Assembly: GCA_947166565.1 (NCBI GenBank) | Contig: CAMVEL010000001.1 | Span: 1 to 64,000 of the forward strand | DNA: 64,000 nucleotides | Source: an uncultured Erysipelotrichaceae bacterium | Lineage (GTDB): Bacteria > Bacillota_I > Bacilli_A > RFN20 > CAG-826 | Direction of reading: 5' to 3' | Shown here: in pieces, positions 1 through 8,630 of the stretch | How positions within the stretch are numbered: the first letter of the stretch is position 1 | Layout of the letters: every line of letters starts with the position of its first letter | Program-made: the position numbers and the translations under genes | The notes under the pieces: generated by a model | What the model saw: only the letters and a program-made list of their open reading frames with translations | Databases searched by the model: none | What the model was told of the DNA's origin: nothing

Positions 1-3
1 GAA

Positions 4-24
4 ACTTTTACTATAAGTAAAAGT
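4..24. repeat. perfect inverted repeat at left edge
   Basis: Nine-base arms ACTTTTACT and AGTAAAAGT flank a three-base spacer. The arms are perfectly complementary and sit in AT-rich DNA with no gene to the left inside the window. It could be an operator or promoter-proximal element of a gene beyond the edge; no function can be assigned from the window. Confidence 0.4.
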
Positions 25-118
25 CATAGTGTCAAAAAAACGTGAAAGTCAATTTTTTTCAATAAGAAGAACGCGTATGCATAATCCTAAGCGTGCGCGC
101 GCAAGAGGGGCAAAATTA

Positions 119-147
119 CAAAAAAAGGCCGATAGGTTTTCGGCCTT
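119..147 (-). terminator. rho-independent terminator
   Basis: Stem AAGGCCGA/TCGGCCTT with a short loop. Read on the minus strand it is followed by a T-rich run, and it lies just after the stop of the thioredoxin-like gene. Confidence 0.8.
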
Positions 148-167
148 GTTGTGATTCTCTAGAATGC

Positions 168-1094
168 TTATTTAGCGCTTTCGTAAACGTCGGAGAAGGG
201 GTTCGACGTATCGGTTTCGGTGTTGTGGTTCCACATGTAGGCGAGGTTGGCGGCCTTCGCGTATTTGTCGGCACCGGAGACACCAAAGAGGACTTCGGAG
301 ATGCCAATGCGGCATTGCATACGATTGAAGGCTTCTTCGGTAAAGTCGATGAGGAGGATCGTCGGGGTCTTGAATCCGCTGTGATCACCGTTGATGAAGT
401 AGTTGTAGTTGGAATCGTCGACGGATTTGTTGATCTTGTAAGGAGCGTTTTGGAGACGTCCGCCGCCAGAAGCGAGGAAGTCGTTTTCCTCGAACTTGTC
501 AAGGTAACGGACGAAGGCCTTCTTGTCTTCTTCGAGGTCATAGGTGTCGTCGTTATCGGATTCATCATCGGTGAAGATGGTGTGGATGGCGTATTTCTCG
601 GTGCCTTCGATTGGGTAATCGACATTCCAGGAAGAGCTAAGTTCCTCGAAAGCGGGCTGCATTTCATCGCAGTTGGCGCAATCGTTGGAGACATAAATCA
701 TGAAGAATTTCTTGCCATAAGTGGTGCGCGGATCCATATTGACGTCAAGGGAGCCGGCGTTAAGTTTGGCGGTCATTCCCGCCTCCCATTCGGCATAGGT
801 CTTGTATTCGCCATCGAGGTTGCTCCATTCGGAAATGGATTGGGTTAGCTTATCGGCCTCGGTGTTGAATTCGTTGATCTTATCGTTTTCACCTTGGAGG
901 GTTTTCTTGTATTCGGCCCAATAGCGGGATGCGGAAGCGGCCTGGATGGAATTGATCCATTCGGTGAAACGGGGAATCGAGAAGATGACGGCGAAGATGG
1001 CGCCGACGATGAGTAGTGGCTGGACCCAAGCGGTCTCTTTGATCCAACGCCAGAGGCGGATGAACAGATTGCCAATTGCTTTCAATATATTCAT
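168..1094 (-). CDS. membrane-anchored thioredoxin-like protein
   Basis: The 308-residue protein has one hydrophobic segment near residues 22-42, which would hold it in the membrane with the rest outside or inside as a single domain. A CANC motif at residues 139-142 follows a beta-strand (FMIYVSND), as in thioredoxin-fold redox proteins, so a thiol-disulfide role is plausible. The linker before it is helical and charged. The start is supported by an AAGGGAG ribosome site just upstream. The gene stands alone, with a terminator behind it. The partner or substrate is unknown, and general thioredoxin similarity rests on the CxxC and its position only. Confidence 0.65.
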   Translation of the reverse strand: MNILKAIGNLFIRLWRWIKETAWVQPLLIVGAIFAVIFSIPRFTEWINSIQAASASRYWAEYKKTLQGENDKINEFNTEADKLTQSISEWSNLDGEYKTYAEWEAGMTAKLNAGSLDVNMDPRTTYGKKFFMIYVSNDCANCDEMQPAFEELSSSWNVDYPIEGTEKYAIHTIFTDDESDNDDTYDLEEDKKAFVRYLDKFEENDFLASGGGRLQNAPYKINKSVDDSNYNYFINGDHSGFKTPTILLIDFTEEAFNRMQCRIGISEVLFGVSGADKYAKAANLAYMWNHNTETDTSNPFSDVYESAK

Positions 1095-1390
1095 GTTGTG
1101 TCTCCCTTTTTCGTAAGAAAGTAGCCTGTTTGCGATAAACAGCGCGAAAATAATACCATTGACCCCCTAAGGGGGCAATAAGAAAGTGATTCTAAACAGC
1201 GGCAAATCTTATTGAAAACCAAAAATAAAGGGGGCATGTATGCGTTTTCTGGTGATAAAATCTTTCCCTAACCCCCTTTTTCGAGGTCTCAAAGGAGGAA
1301 AAACCTTGCCATTTAACCGAAACGTCTATGGAAAAAAGATATTTTTCCTCTAGGAAACATCCGCCCTTTGTTCTATGATTTGCAGGCGTT
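1095..1390. other. intergenic region with C/G-rich hairpins
   Basis: Divergent promoter region between the thioredoxin-like gene and yitT. It contains CCCCCTAAGGGGG near 1163-1175 and a further pair AAAGGGGG / CCCCCTTT about 45 bases apart near 1225-1280, which can form hairpins. A TATGAT box at 1374-1379 lies 11 bases before the yitT start. No gene was recognised; the minus ORF 1192-1467 looks like a shadow. Confidence 0.4.
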
Positions 1391-2455
1391 ATGCAAAACC
1401 ACAAATCATTTAAACAAAGAACGGTCGATTGGCTATTCGACCATGAACCCGTCAAAAACGGGCTCACCTTGGCTTGGACGCTTTTGGTTTTGACCTTCAG
1501 CGCCTTTATGTTCGCTTTTGGCTACAAAGCTTTCCTTAATCCAACCTCCATCGTTCATCCGGCAGATCCTAACATCGAGCCTGGCTTCCGCATCGTTTCC
1601 GGTGGAGCCAGTGGTCTATCGCAAACGTTTATCGTTGCGATTTACCTAATAGGCAAATCCTTTAATGGCGGCATCCCCATTGCAATTAATGAAGACCTTA
1701 TTTATTCCGTCATCTATTTTGCCTTGAACGTCCCTGTCATTCTCCTCGCTTTCTTTGGCATCGGCAAACGTTTTGCCCTTTATACCCTTTATAACGTAGG
1801 CATGGCCACACTTTTCACCAACATTCTTAGCCTCGATGCCTTCGCTCCGTTCCTTACGGCGATCAGCCAATTCACCAATCAAAACGGGGGAATGCTTGCT
1901 AGGGCCATATTCGCTGGCGTATGTACTGGAATAAGCTCAGGTGTCGCCTACAAAGTCGATAGTTCCGCGGGCGGAATCGACGTCATCGCCTATTACATCG
2001 CCTTGAAGAAGAACGTCTTGGTCGGGAAGTATTCGATTGCCATCAATATCGGCATCATCGTTTCCTTCACCGTTCTTACGGCCGCTAACGAAAACTTCGG
2101 TCAAAACGGAGTCTTCGCTCTGGCCGTTGCCCTCTATTCCGTCGTCTACATGTTGGTGACAGGGGCAATCGTCGACCTCATCAATAGGCGCAACAAGAAA
2201 TGCCAAATCGAGGTTGTCACCGATAACCCGGAACTTGGAAAGATCCTTATTGCCAACATCCCTCACGCCGCCACCATCATCAAAGGCGAAGGCGCGTTCT
2301 CGGGCAAAGAACATTATATCGTCCAAATCGTTATATCCTTCTATGAGGTGAAGAAGACCGTCCAGATTATCCGCGAATCCGATCCAAGAGCCTTCATCAA
2401 GGTCATGGATCTCCACCAGGTCTATGGTCGCTTCTTCCTTATGCCAATCCGATAA
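1391..2455 (+). CDS. YitT-family membrane protein
   Basis: The 354-residue protein has an N-terminal bundle of about five to six membrane segments carrying the GASGLSQ-type loop of the YitT (DUF161) family, then a C-terminal soluble DUF2179 domain from about residue 265 onward (CQIEVVTDNPELGKIL). Such proteins are common in Bacillota as integral membrane proteins; some relatives have been linked to efflux but the substrate is generally unknown. There is no clear ribosome site and a TATGAT box lies 11 bases before the ATG, suggesting a very short leader. The next gene starts 14 bases downstream behind a strong AAGGAG site, so the two are probably co-transcribed. Confidence 0.85.
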   Translation: MQNHKSFKQRTVDWLFDHEPVKNGLTLAWTLLVLTFSAFMFAFGYKAFLNPTSIVHPADPNIEPGFRIVSGGASGLSQTFIVAIYLIGKSFNGGIPIAINEDLIYSVIYFALNVPVILLAFFGIGKRFALYTLYNVGMATLFTNILSLDAFAPFLTAISQFTNQNGGMLARAIFAGVCTGISSGVAYKVDSSAGGIDVIAYYIALKKNVLVGKYSIAINIGIIVSFTVLTAANENFGQNGVFALAVALYSVVYMLVTGAIVDLINRRNKKCQIEVVTDNPELGKILIANIPHAATIIKGEGAFSGKEHYIVQIVISFYEVKKTVQIIRESDPRAFIKVMDLHQVYGRFFLMPIR

Positions 2456-2469
2456 AGGAGATAGATTGA

Positions 2470-3825
2470 ATGGCCGAATTCCATGACATGATCCTCATAG
2501 ATATGCGTCTCCATTCCCTTTCCTTTTATTTGATGGGGATGAAGGGCGATAAGCTTTCCTTTACCCGTTGTCATTCCTTTGCCGTCAATTATAGGAAGGA
2601 AGGCAGAAGCGAAGCTCTCGATATCGCCGAATTCTCCACTAACTTCAAAGCCGGACTTGCCTTAGCGGTTCGCGAAGCCCCTAGCGCGGATGAAATCGTC
2701 TTAATCGGCTTAGGAAGAAATTATTGTTTGATGCAGGATGATTTCGTCATCGAACCCTTCTATTTAACCGATGGCAGATTGACTCCATCCCTCATCAGGG
2801 AAATCGATTTGCAGATCTCCTATCCCCTCCGTTATGACTTCTCCGGTTCGGAAGAAGGGAAAACGGGTAGTTTTTATCGTTTGGTCGCCGCCTTAAAGAA
2901 AGGCAAGCTCAAAGAGGCTACCGATTTCCTTTTCCCGATCGAGTATCTTTTCTTCAAACTGACGGGAAAGAAGGTTCATGATACCTCTTTAGCGAGGACC
3001 AACGGCTTCATCGATATCCATAACAACCGTTATTCGAACGCCCTCGTCCATGGCGCGGGTATCCCTATGCGTTTCCTGCCAACCCTTTCCGAATCCTTCA
3101 CGGCCGTTGAGGAAACAAACGATACCTATACCGAACTTCTTGGAAAGAGAATGACCGTCCGTTTAGGCGGATCGCGCAATTACACCGCGAACTTCATGAT
3201 CCCGACCTTAGATGATACGGTCTTTGTCCGTATGGGCGATTCCCCCTGTGTAGGAGCCCAAGTCAAAGCCCCTTATACCGCGGTTGAGATGAGGCTAGAC
3301 GGCTTCCGATCGGGCTATGCCAAAGGACTTCCGACATTGGAGAAGAGGCTTCGCGTAGGAAACCTCATCAACCATTTCCTCAATCAATCAAAACTGAAGG
3401 CGGCCGATTTGGAAGAAGAAGTCAGAGCCTCCCGTTATTCCAATACCATCAATTATGCAAGCGGCGCCCTTTCCAAAGCGGACAACATCAAGACCGCGAT
3501 CAACGATTATTTCGAAGCGAATGGACTTCCAAAGCCAAAGACCAACGCCGATTATCTACGTTGTCTCTATTTAAGCTTGGTGGAATTTGTCTATTCGGTC
3601 ATCGAGGAATTCGAGACCCAATTGGATGTCAGATGGGGCAATTTCTGTTTGATAAATGCGGAGAGCGAATCGCCTTACCTAGCTGAGCTATTCTCGAGAA
3701 GGCTAGGCAAGGACACGGTTCTTTCCTTGGCTTCTTGCGAAGTCAAAGGCGCCTATGTCGCGACCATCGAAGAAAGAGAAAAAGAAAAGGCCCGTCGCGA
3801 GGAAGAGGAATCCGAAGACTACTAA
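2470..3825 (+). CDS. FGGY sugar-kinase-like protein, probably inactive
   Basis: The 451-residue protein follows the layout of FGGY/rhamnulokinase proteins: a strand-rich start (ILIDMRLHSLSFYLMG), the LPIEYL-type helix with FKLTG and HDTSLARTNGFIDI around residues 155-183, AGIPMRFLP near 196-204, SGYAKGLPTLEKRL near 275, and a C-terminal SESPYLAELFSRRLG segment matching the GGG-SPL helix of that family. Key positions are altered: the expected catalytic HDTA is SRNYTA at 235-240, the WGVD-like motif reads LGRNY near 81-85, and the N-terminal DxGTxS phosphate loop is missing. I infer a pseudo-kinase or divergent binding protein. The last 20 residues are charged (EREKEKARREEEE). It is likely in one operon with yitT. 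A sequence-profile search would settle the family. Confidence 0.55.
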   Translation: MAEFHDMILIDMRLHSLSFYLMGMKGDKLSFTRCHSFAVNYRKEGRSEALDIAEFSTNFKAGLALAVREAPSADEIVLIGLGRNYCLMQDDFVIEPFYLTDGRLTPSLIREIDLQISYPLRYDFSGSEEGKTGSFYRLVAALKKGKLKEATDFLFPIEYLFFKLTGKKVHDTSLARTNGFIDIHNNRYSNALVHGAGIPMRFLPTLSESFTAVEETNDTYTELLGKRMTVRLGGSRNYTANFMIPTLDDTVFVRMGDSPCVGAQVKAPYTAVEMRLDGFRSGYAKGLPTLEKRLRVGNLINHFLNQSKLKAADLEEEVRASRYSNTINYASGALSKADNIKTAINDYFEANGLPKPKTNADYLRCLYLSLVEFVYSVIEEFETQLDVRWGNFCLINAESESPYLAELFSRRLGKDTVLSLASCEVKGAYVATIEEREKEKARREEEESEDY

Positions 3826-3827
3826 AA

Positions 3828-3849
3828 AAAGGCACCCGTGAGTGCCTTT
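3828..3849. terminator. bidirectional terminator
   Basis: Stem AAAGGCAC/GTGCCTTT with A-run before and T-run after, placed between two convergent genes, so it can serve both strands. Confidence 0.85.
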
Positions 3850-3853
3850 TTTG

Positions 3854-5710
3854 TTAGCGTGGTCCTCCTGGACGTCCGCCTCCGCCTCCTCCGCCAGCGT
3901 TTCCAACGGTTACGAAGGTTGAGGTCATGGTGATGGAAGTTAGACTAGTCGAACCGGAGAGGATCCTATAGGTCGCTCCCGCTTTCATATCCGGATGGGA
4001 GAAGATGATCTGATTGCAGGATTGCTTCAAGGTATAGGAGAAGAGGGCGTTATTATCGGAATCGATGACGCTGACTTTGGTGCCGGCAGCAATCGTGTTT
4101 CCTTGATAAAGGAAGGTATATTGCTTGGCGCTCATCCTTTCGGTCATTCCACTGGTGGAGCAAGAGAGGACAACCCCGCCATTGAAATAGATTTGGTCGG
4201 CATCGAGGGAGCCATTTCCGGATCCTGGGCCTTCGACGATGACCGTACCACCGTTAAGATAGAGGGCCGTATTGGCGTCAAGCCCATCCCCTGAAGCGTA
4301 GACCCTGAGGTAACCATCCTCGATTTTGATGGAGGTATTGCTTACGTAATCGCTAGCGGCGTTGATGCCATCGTCTTGGGAGACGGAGACGATATTGGTG
4401 TTTTCGCCTTTGACGGTAACGTTAGCCCCTTCAAGACCTTCATAGGAATTATTAATTTGGATGGAGGCGTTATTCACGTTTAGGTCATAATCCGCATGGA
4501 TGCCATCATCGAATGTGGTGAGGTTAAGGTTCGCGCTATCGATATCGACCTTCCCGTAATTGCAATGGAAGCAGTCATCGGTGGAATCGATCGTGATATT
4601 GGCAAGGTGAGCCACATAGATACGATAATCCCCGGTGGTGACCTCGCTATCGTCTTCACCATCGCCATCGCTATCGTATTCGATGGTTCCGGCCTTAACG
4701 CCTTTGACGGAATTCTTCAAGGCGTAATAGGAAGAGCTAAGGCTTCTGATCTCGTCTTTGGCGACCCTTTTGTAGGAATTCCCCGATTTGACGTATTTGA
4801 AGTCATCGGTGGTCAAATCATATTCCGTAAGGGCGCTAGAGGAATAGGCAACGAATTCGCCATGGGTCTTGATGTCATAGGTTCCGCCCGCAATATAGAC
4901 ATACGTTTCGGCCTGGATTCCATCGCCATAGGTATCCGCGGTGAAATTGACGTCGTTAAGATAGGCATACCCTTGTTCAGCGGTGTATTCGGTGACATCT
5001 TCATCGCATTCAAGTTGAAGCCCGTCTTTGGTTTCGGAGACGACGTTGATATTCGCCCCATCCGCGGTGATGCTTCTTGCGGCGATCGCGTGGTTATAGC
5101 CTTTGACGTTAAGGGTTACCCCCTCATAGACGAAGAGGTCTTTGGAGACCTTCAAACCGTTTTTCTGTTTGGAGGTGATATCAAGGGTGCCTTCTCCACT
5201 GATATAGACATTGCCTTTGACATGGAAAGCATTAGTATCGACGTAATCATTGACGATGGTGTTCTTCGATCCGTTAAGAAGGACGAGATGCAAGGTGATG
5301 GCCTTTGAGCTGCCGAAGGCGATTCCTTCGCTTGAATTGATGCTGACCCCGTCAAGGAAAACGTAGACTTCGCTATTTTTGGCCGCGGTGATGCTTAGCG
5401 CGGGGTATTCGCCCTTTAGATAATATTTTCCTTCCCCGGCGATCTCGTTGTTTTCGAACGTGTCGTATTCGCTGGGGGTTTCGACCGTTTCCTCCTTGAT
5501 TTCGCTGCTATCGAAATCGTTGCTCGTCCCTTCGTCGGTGACGATCGCGCTCGTTTGGTCGCTATCATAGTTTTTGTCACTATTGATGGTGACCTCTTCG
5601 TCGCTAGAAGAGGGAGTTGGGTTCAAAGTTGAAGAAGTGGTTCCTGCACTCGAGCATCCAAGAAGGAGCAAGGAGGAAGCAAGAGTGAGTAGTAGATTGC
5701 GTTTTTTCAT
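3854..5710 (-). CDS. Cthe_2159-like carbohydrate-binding surface lipoprotein
   Basis: The 618-residue protein begins with a lipoprotein signal ending in the lipobox LLGC, then a Ser/Thr/Glu-rich linker. Residues from about 85 carry the repeated beta-helix pattern typical of the Cthe_2159 family (KYYLKGEYPALSITAAKNSEVYVFLDGVSINSS, then GTLDITSKQKNGLKVSKDLF and DGIHADYDLNV turns), known in that family as a calcium-containing glycan-binding fold. The tail is Gly/Pro-rich (GGGGGGGRPGG). The ribosome site AAAGGCGG fits the chosen ATG. It lies 53 bases behind the histidine kinase on the same strand, so the kinase/regulator pair and this protein probably form one operon. The ligand is not visible from sequence; attachment at the outer membrane face is inferred from the lipobox. 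Confidence 0.75.
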   Translation of the reverse strand: MKKRNLLLTLASSLLLLGCSSAGTTSSTLNPTPSSSDEEVTINSDKNYDSDQTSAIVTDEGTSNDFDSSEIKEETVETPSEYDTFENNEIAGEGKYYLKGEYPALSITAAKNSEVYVFLDGVSINSSEGIAFGSSKAITLHLVLLNGSKNTIVNDYVDTNAFHVKGNVYISGEGTLDITSKQKNGLKVSKDLFVYEGVTLNVKGYNHAIAARSITADGANINVVSETKDGLQLECDEDVTEYTAEQGYAYLNDVNFTADTYGDGIQAETYVYIAGGTYDIKTHGEFVAYSSSALTEYDLTTDDFKYVKSGNSYKRVAKDEIRSLSSSYYALKNSVKGVKAGTIEYDSDGDGEDDSEVTTGDYRIYVAHLANITIDSTDDCFHCNYGKVDIDSANLNLTTFDDGIHADYDLNVNNASIQINNSYEGLEGANVTVKGENTNIVSVSQDDGINAASDYVSNTSIKIEDGYLRVYASGDGLDANTALYLNGGTVIVEGPGSGNGSLDADQIYFNGGVVLSCSTSGMTERMSAKQYTFLYQGNTIAAGTKVSVIDSDNNALFSYTLKQSCNQIIFSHPDMKAGATYRILSGSTSLTSITMTSTFVTVGNAGGGGGGGRPGGPR

Positions 5711-5763
5711 TTTTCGTACCGCCTTTCTATGCCTCTATCTTAGAAGTCGAAACTAAAATGAAA

Positions 5764-6966
5764 CTAAAACGAGATAAGGAATTTGATTTTTTTCTCTTCG
5801 AGCGACACGTTGACGTTGCCTTTATGGATATTGATTATCTCCCTAGCGATGCTAAGACCGATTCCGCTACCTTCCTTTTTGGTGTTTTGGGAGCGGTAGA
5901 ACCTCTCGAAAAGCAGATCCTTATCTATTTCCGCGTTTTCCTCGATATCGTTAACGAAGGTAAGGTTCAGATGGCCGTGCCTATCTTTGCTTAGTGTCAC
6001 TTCGGCCTTTCCTTTTTCCGCGGTATATTTGAGCGCGTTATCCATAAATATAAGGGTAAGTTCCTCAAGAAGGTATTTGTTGCCGTTAAGCATAAGGCCT
6101 TCATCGATGGAAAGAGACAATTCCAAACCCGCCTTTTTGAAGGAAGGGATAAAGGATTCCGCGCATTCCTGAATGGTTTTGGAAATATCGAATTCGCCCA
6201 TTGGGTATTTGGACATATCCCCTTCGTCTAGTCTGGCGAGGATCACGAGCTGGTTGGTCATCTTCGTCAATCTATCGACTTGGTCACGGATAGAGGAGGT
6301 CCATTCGCTTTTCCCGTGGTCCATCTCCACGATTTCCAAATCGGTCGAGATAATGGTAAGAGGGGTCTTTAATTCATGGGAGGCGTTCGTGATGAACGAT
6401 TTTTGTTTACGATATGATTCCTCGCTGACTCGAAAGACTATTTTAGAGAAAATGAAGATAAGGACGAACAAAACCGCATAGGCGATCGATGAGACGACGA
6501 TGGAAGGAATCAAAAAGCCCTTGAAGGAATCCAGTTTTTCCTTCGCGTCGATAAAGGCGACATAGGTGCTCTCGCCATTTGGTGCCTTCTTAAAGTAATA
6601 ATCTGCGAAATTTCCTTCCGTGGCCGTGATTTTATAGGCGTTATTCCCCATTTCGGTCCCTTCTTCGTCAGTTAAGGAGAAGATATGGCTGAAGTCGCTT
6701 TTCTCAACGCTCCCATCGGAAGCGAAAGAGATGAGGAAATAATGGATGCGCCCCATCTCCGGTCCCCTATCTCCGGGATTTCCGGGATCCATGGGTACGT
6801 GTCCGGCTTCAAACCCACGACGGAGAACGTCATTTAGGGAAGTCGATATCTCGTTTCGAATATTAATGTAGTTATAGATATTGATGGAGCCGATCGTCAA
6901 AAGAAGGACCGCGAGGATCGATAACATCGAGACGAGGATGAATTTGAAACGGAGCTTCTTAATCAT
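5764..6966 (-). CDS. sensor histidine kinase
   Basis: The 400-residue protein has two membrane segments (about 8-30 and 160-185) flanking an extracellular region of roughly 125 residues rich in Gly, Pro and Asp near 57-70. The HisKA box SFITNASHELKTPLT puts the phospho-accepting His at 197, followed by a HATPase_c domain with the N-box NALKYT and the G-box GSGIGLSIAREIINIH near the end. The start overlaps the response-regulator stop by 8 bases, a standard coupling. The sensed signal is unknown. Because the downstream gene is a surface glycan-binding lipoprotein, control of surface attachment is a reasonable inference. Confidence 0.93.
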   Translation of the reverse strand: MIKKLRFKFILVSMLSILAVLLLTIGSINIYNYINIRNEISTSLNDVLRRGFEAGHVPMDPGNPGDRGPEMGRIHYFLISFASDGSVEKSDFSHIFSLTDEEGTEMGNNAYKITATEGNFADYYFKKAPNGESTYVAFIDAKEKLDSFKGFLIPSIVVSSIAYAVLFVLIFIFSKIVFRVSEESYRKQKSFITNASHELKTPLTIISTDLEIVEMDHGKSEWTSSIRDQVDRLTKMTNQLVILARLDEGDMSKYPMGEFDISKTIQECAESFIPSFKKAGLELSLSIDEGLMLNGNKYLLEELTLIFMDNALKYTAEKGKAEVTLSKDRHGHLNLTFVNDIEENAEIDKDLLFERFYRSQNTKKEGSGIGLSIAREIINIHKGNVNVSLEEKKIKFLISF

Positions 6967-7639
6967 TTGGACTCTCCAGGCAATAGCCTTGGTAACGGAT
7001 TGATTTTATCTTGGTCTTCGACCCGATGGAATCGAGTTTCTTCCTTAAATAGGAAATGAAGACCCAGACGTTTTCGGAGGTCGAATAATCATCGACGTTC
7101 CAAGCGGCGTTGCTGATTCTTTCCAAGGACACGATCTTCTCCCCGTTTTCAAGAAGGAGGGCCATGATCTGAAGCTCTTTATTCATCAAGGAAACCTTCT
7201 TATCGCCGCAAGAGAGGGTCGAGCCTTCATTGTCAAGACGAAGGTCCCCATATGTTTGTTCTTTTTTCTCTTCATATACGGGTTTACGCCTAATCAAGGC
7301 CTTGATTCTAGCAAGGAGCTCCTCGACGTTAAAAGGCTTGGTCAAATAATCGTCCGCGCCTAAATCCAGCCCATAAACCTTATCATCGATCGAGGATTTC
7401 GCGCTTAAGATTAGGATGGGGGTCTGGATATTGTTGGCCCTCGCCTTTTTCAAAACCTCCAAACCGTTGATGCGCGGAATCATGATATCGAGGATAACGA
7501 CATCGTATTGGTAATCCTTAAGCAACAGCAAAGCCTCTTCCCCATCAAAAGCGGAATCGACCATGAAGGAGTTTCTTTTCAAGACGGTGGATAAAGCTTT
7601 GTTTAGCTGCTCGTTATCTTCGACAAGAAGGATTTTCAT
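6959..7639 (-). CDS. OmpR-family response regulator
   Basis: The 226-residue protein has a receiver domain with the acidic pair ED at 7-8, phospho-acceptor Asp51 (DVVILDIMIP) and conserved Lys in LTKPFNVEELLAR, then a winged-helix Trans_reg_C domain (WNVDDYSTSENVWVFISYLRKKLD). It is the first gene of a run with the histidine kinase and the Cthe_2159-like lipoprotein. It would bind DNA as a dimer when phosphorylated by the partner kinase. The target sites are not identifiable here. Confidence 0.95.
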   Translation of the reverse strand: MKILLVEDNEQLNKALSTVLKRNSFMVDSAFDGEEALLLLKDYQYDVVILDIMIPRINGLEVLKKARANNIQTPILILSAKSSIDDKVYGLDLGADDYLTKPFNVEELLARIKALIRRKPVYEEKKEQTYGDLRLDNEGSTLSCGDKKVSLMNKELQIMALLLENGEKIVSLERISNAAWNVDDYSTSENVWVFISYLRKKLDSIGSKTKIKSIRYQGYCLESPND

Positions 7640-7802
7640 GAGTCTATTTTAATCCTTTTTGGCTTAAATGAACTTTAAACTAATCCCATTTCACCAATTA
7701 CAAAAAAGGACTGACGCCTTTGCATCAATCCTCGGTTTTCTTCTTTTGGTCGAAAGCACCATTTTGATACAAAAGGAGAACACCTAAAAACAATGAGAAC
7801 CC

Positions 7803-8357
7803 CTAATCGTATAATATCTCAGGATCTGGCATTGCTTTCCATTCATCGGAAGCGATTAAAGTGTTTTTAATAGTTAAAAGGAGGTCTAAATATTCTTTGC
7901 CTCTTTCGGTGACATCATCTGGTATTTCATTTAAAATCGGGCAATCATTTGATGCAATGGTTTTATCATTGATTTCAAAAACATAATCCACTGATGGAGA
8001 AGTCATTATTAGACTACCCTCATATGGATAATAATCATCAGCGTATGAATAAACATTTATCGATTTAGCCATCTCATATATTTCGTTGATATTTGGATAT
8101 TGATAAGTTGCTATATATTCTTCTGGTTGTCTTTCTCTGACATATTTCGTTTTGATAAGTGTTCCAGTTCTAGAATCATATGAGGAATCTTTTTGAACAC
8201 CCCAAGTCAGCACAAAATAGAAATCTTCTTGTGCCACAGAAAAAGAAGGAACGGAACTATTAGAAGAACCGCTATTGTTTTCGCCTTGAGTCAAAGAATT
8301 GCACGAGCAAAGCGCAAAACATATTACGGAAGATAACAATAAAGTCTTAAATTTCAT
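7803..8357 (-). CDS. small lipoprotein of unknown function
   Basis: The 184-residue protein has a lipoprotein signal (MKFKTLLLSSVICFALCSC) with the modified Cys at about 19, a short Ser/Asn-rich linker, and a soluble domain with several Tyr and acidic residues (YSYADDYYPYEGSL). I recognise no family. Its base composition is visibly AT-richer than neighbours on both sides, and it sits at the edge of a stretch with repeat arrays and orphan genes, which suggests acquisition by transfer. Confidence 0.65.
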   Translation of the reverse strand: MKFKTLLLSSVICFALCSCNSLTQGENNSGSSNSSVPSFSVAQEDFYFVLTWGVQKDSSYDSRTGTLIKTKYVRERQPEEYIATYQYPNINEIYEMAKSINVYSYADDYYPYEGSLIMTSPSVDYVFEINDKTIASNDCPILNEIPDDVTERGKEYLDLLLTIKNTLIASDEWKAMPDPEILYD

Positions 8358-8436
8358 CGATTATTTCTTGCTAAAGACATTATAACAAAAAAACAGCGAC
8401 TCGTATCGTCACTGTTATTTTCAGATGGCTGGCTTT

Positions 8437-8451
8437 GATGTTTTTGATACA
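8437..8451. repeat. 15-bp direct repeat, copy 1 of 2
   Basis: GATGTTTTTGATACA occurs here and again at 9533-9547, enclosing the GAAACCAG array and the DUF3800 gene. This copy is also part of a GGCTTTG/CAAAGCC hairpin (8431-8456). Confidence 0.6.
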
Positions 8452-8460
8452 AAGCCCCAA

Positions 8461-8560
8461 TCGCTTTGAAACCAGTTTTCCACATTTTGAAACCAGTGTC
8501 CAAAAAGAGAAACCACCCCCTCGAAAAGTGAAACCAGTTTGATTTAGAGGTGAAACCAGT
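8461..8560. repeat. iteron-like array of GAAACCAG, ~21-bp pitch
   Basis: GAAACCAG(T) starts at 8468, 8489, 8530 and 8552, with a variant GAAACCAC at 8509. The steps are 21, 20, 21 and 22 bases, so all copies face the same side of the helix at two-turn intervals. Spaced repeats of this type occur as transposase-binding sites at ends of some insertion sequences (IS21 family), as replication iterons, or as regulator sites. No transposase gene is present nearby, so a solitary insertion-sequence end is one possible reading. Confidence 0.7.
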
Positions 8561-8630
8561 AGATTTCATCGGGATTCCCGAAAAGCGGATTTCTCTTTTT
8601 GATGACCGCATTGCAATCTCGCGAATTACT

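Noticed and set aside
1192-1467. 91-residue minus-strand ORF upstream of and overlapping yitT
   Set aside because: No ribosome site or domain; lies in the divergent promoter region and overlaps a clear gene.
4496-5308. 270-residue plus-strand ORF inside the Cthe_2159-like gene
   Set aside because: It is antisense to a gene with lipobox and repeated beta-helix motifs, has no ribosome site and a biased Ile/Val/Asp composition typical of a shadow frame.
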